This document shows positions 18,190 through 20,798 of a DNA stretch of 20,798 nt, piece after piece. The stretch comes from Mesostigma viride. Lineage: Eukaryota; Streptophyta; Mesostigmatophyceae; Mesostigmatales; Mesostigmataceae. The position numbers were made by a program, and so were the translations under genes. Each line of letters begins with the position of its first letter. The first letter of the stretch is position 1. The stretch is from positions 64,001 through 84,798 of the forward strand of contig RPFO01001989.1 in the NCBI GenBank assembly GCA_009746045.1, in the 5' to 3' direction. A model generated the notes under the pieces. That model made no database searches and was not told where the DNA came from. It saw only the letters and a list, made by a program, of their open reading frames with translations.

Positions 18190-20798
18190 ATGCGGGGTAA
18201 AAGGGGGGAGGGGGGGGAAGGGGGGGAAGGTGGGAAAAGGTGGGGAAGGGTGGGGAAGGGTGGGGAAGGGGGGGAAGGGGGGGAAGGGGGGGGAAGGGGG
18301 GGAAGGTGGGGGAAGGTGGGGAAGGTGGGGGAAGGGGGGGAAGGGGGAAGGGGGGAAGGGGGGGGAAGGGGGGGGGGGGGGGAAGGGGGGGAAGGGTGGG
18401 GAAGGGGGGGAAGGGTGGGGAAGGGGGGGAAGGGTGGGGAAGGGTGGGGAAGGGTGGGGAAGGGTGGGGAAGGGTGGGGAAGGGGGGGAAGGGGGGGGAA
18501 GGGTGGGGCAGGGGGGGGAAGGGGGGGGAAGGGTGGGGAAGGGTGGGGAAGGGGGGGGAAGGGGGGAAGGGGGGGAAGGGTGGGAAGGGTGGGGAAGGGG
18601 GGGGAAGGGGGGGAAGGGGGGGGAAGGGGGGGAAGGGGGGGAAGGGGGGGGAAGGGGGGGAAGGGGGGGAAGGGGGGGAAGGGGGGGGAAGGGGGGGAAG
18701 GGGGGAAGGGGGGAAGGGGGGGGAAGGGGGGAAGGGGGGGGAAGGGGGGAAGGGGGGGAAGGGGGGGAAGGGGGGGGAAGGGGGGGAAGGGGGGAAGGGT
18801 GGGGAAGGGGGGGAAGGGGGGGAAGGGGGGGGAAGGGGGGAAGGGGGGAAGGGGGAAGGGGGGAAGGGGGGGAAGGGGGGGAAGGGTGGGGAAGGGGGGA
18901 AGGGGGGGAAGGGGGGGAAGGGGGGGAAGGGGGGGAAGGGGGGGAAGGGGGGAAGGGGGGGGGGGGGGGGAAGGGGGGAAGGGGGGGAAGGGGGGAAGGG
19001 GGGGAAGGGGGGGGAAGGGGGGGAAGGGTGGGGAAGGGGGAAGGGGGGGAAGGGGGGAAGGGGGGGAAGGGGGGAAGGGGGGGAAGGGGGAAGGGGGGGA
19101 AGGGGGGAAGGGTGGGGAAGGGTGGGGAAGGGTGGGAAGGTGGGGAAGGGTGGGGAAGGGTGGGGAAGGGTGGGAAGGTGGGGAAGGGGTGGGAAGGGGG
19201 GGAAGGGTGGGAAGGGTGGGAAGGTGGGAAGGGTGGGAAGGGTGGGGGGAAGGGTGGGAAGGGTGGGAAGGGTGGGAAGGGTGGGAAGGGTGGGAAGGGT
19301 GGGGAAGTGTGGGGAAGGTGGGAAGGTGGGGAAGGTGGGGAAGGGTGGGAAGGGTGGGGAAGGGGGGAAGGGGTGGGGAAGGGGGGAAGGGGGGGAAGGG
19401 GGGGAAGGGTGGGAAGGGGGGGAAGGGGGGAAGGGTGGGAAGGGGGGGAAGGTGGGGAAGGGGGGGAAGGGGGGGGAAGGGGGGGAAGGGTGGGGAAGGT
19501 GGGGAAGGGTGGGGAAGGGTGGGAAGGGGTGGGAAGGGGGGAAGGGGGGAAGGGGGAAGGGGGGAAGGGGGGAAGGGGGGGGAAGGGTGGGGAAGGGGGG
19601 AAGGGTGGGAAGGGTGGGGAAGGGTGGGAAGGGTGGGAAGGGTGGAAGGGTGGGAAGGGTGGGAAGGGTGGGAAGGGTGGGGAAGGGTGGGGAAGGGTGG
19701 GAAGGGTGGGAAGGGTGGGAAGGGGGAAGGGTGGGGAAGGGTGGGAAGGTGGGAAGGGTGGGAAGGGTGGGAAGGGTGGGAGGGTGGGAAGGGGTGGAAG
19801 GGGGGGAAGGGGAAGTGGGGAAGGGGGGGAAGGGGGGGAAGGGGGGGGAAGGGGGGGAAGGTGGGGGGAAGGGGAAGGGGGGGAAGGGGGGGAAGGGGGG
19901 GAAGGGGGGGAAGGGGGGAAGGGGGGGAAGGGGAAGGGGGGAAGGGGGGAAGGGGGGAAGGTGGGGGAGGTGGAGGGGGGGAAGGGTTGGAAGTGAAGGG
20001 AAGGGAGGTGGGGAAGGTGGGGAAGGGGGGAAGGGGGGAAGGGGGGGAAGGGGGGGAAGGGGGGGAAGGGGGGGGGGGGGAAGGTGGGGAAGGGGGGAAG
20101 TGGGGAAGGGGGGGAAGGGGGGGGAAGGGGGGAAGGGGGGAGGGGGGGAAGGGGGGGAAGGGGGGGAAGGGTGGGGAAGGGGGGGAAGGGGGGAAGGGGG
20201 GGAAGGGGGGAAGGGGGGGAAGGGGGGGAAGGGGGGAAGGGGGAAGGGGGGAAGGGGGGAAGGGGGGGAGGGGGGGGAAGGGGGGAAGGGTGGGAAGGGG
20301 GGGGAAGGGGGGAAGGGGGGAAGGGGGGGGAAGGGGTGGGAAGGGTGGGGAAGGGTGGGAAGGGTGGGAAGGGGGGGAAGGGGGGGAAGGGGGGGGAAGG
20401 GGGGGAAGGGGGGAAGGGGGGGAAGGGGGGGAAGGGGGGAAGGGTGGGAAGGGTGGGAAGGGGGGAAGGGGGGAAGGGGGGGAAGGGGGGAAGGGGGGGA
20501 AGGGTGGGAAGGGGGGAAGGGGGGGAAGGGGTGGGAAGGGTGGGAAGGGGGGGAAGGTGGGAAGGGGGGGAAGGGGGGGGGGAAGGGGGGGAAGGGGGGA
20601 AGGGGGGAAGGTGGGAAGGGGGGAAGGGTGGGAAGGGGTGGGAAGGGTGGGAAGGGTGGGAAGGGGGGAAGGGGGGAAGGGGGGGAAGGGGGGGAAGGGG
20701 GGAAGGGGGGGAAGGGGGGAAGGGGGGGAAGGGGGGGAGGGGGGGGAAGGTGGGGAAGGGGGGAAGGGGGGGAAGGGTGGGGGAAGGGTGGGGAAGGG
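18190..20798. repeat. 2.6-kb (G5-8AA)n purine tract, runs off the window
   Basis: From about 18190 to the window end the plus strand is almost only runs of 5-8 G separated by AA, with scattered T (GGGTGGGG units) and, as far as I can see, a single C (18509). The unit is roughly 8-9 bases. The tract begins about 60 bases upstream of the AAH exon that starts at 18126, so it is probably inside an AAH intron; the transcript would be (C5-8TT)n. It has extreme G-quadruplex and triplex potential. Assembly length here may be unreliable. Confidence 0.95.

Noticed and set aside
17873-19996. 707-aa plus-strand frame rich in Gly-Lys-Glu
   Set aside because: It is a by-product of the (G5-8AA)n tract, where stop codons cannot occur; its N-terminal part is the antisense of an AAH exon.

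Overview
The window looks like nuclear DNA of a green alga (Chlorophyta, probably Chlorophyceae). Evidence: spliced genes with short GT-AG introns ending in T-rich...ATGCAG acceptors, a TGTAA polyadenylation signal behind the transposase, plant-type allantoate amidohydrolase, and many low-complexity arrays. No rRNA, intact tRNA, CRISPR or bacterial operon was seen. The species is not identified.

Layout. (1) 1-738: non-coding flank, one copy of an interspersed repeat, and a possible minus-strand terminal exon (384-583). (2) 739-9398: a complete 8.66-kb CACTA (EnSpm/CMC) DNA transposon with 25-bp perfect terminal inverted repeats starting CACTA and 10-bp subterminal arrays. It carries two divergent genes. 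The plus-strand gene is a six-exon TNP2-type transposase of 1095 aa with a visible D/D(2)H/E set. The minus-strand gene is an unrecognised proline/alanine-rich coiled-coil protein, possibly the functional counterpart of the DNA-binding TNPA. It is split by an apparent one-base deletion inside an 18-bp repeat unit. (3) 9399-9758: non-coding flank. (4) 9759-13914: a 4.16-kb foldback-like element without a recognisable gene, bounded by a 5-bp target duplication (GTAGC). Its ends are built from alternating copies of a 103-bp unit plus a 138-bp module with Pol III box-like sequence. The left end holds a perfect 206-bp palindrome. (5) 13915-14988: AT-rich non-coding DNA with a three-tier 97-nt hairpin and a second copy of the repeat seen at 21-165. 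(6) 14989-18126 minus: the last four exons (370 aa) of allantoate amidohydrolase (ureide catabolism). Its introns hold a (CACACG)n array and C-rich tracts. (7) 18190-20798: about 2.6 kb of (G5-8AA)n purine tract, apparently inside an upstream intron of that gene. The 5' exons lie beyond the window.

How it fits together: the only clear host gene is the allantoate amidohydrolase. The left half is two separate insertions in non-coding DNA. In the CACTA element the transposase would cut at the CACTA ends, and the subterminal GTGGTAAAAA arrays are the expected binding sites of a TNPA-like partner. The minus-strand gene is the natural candidate, but that role is inferred from position only.
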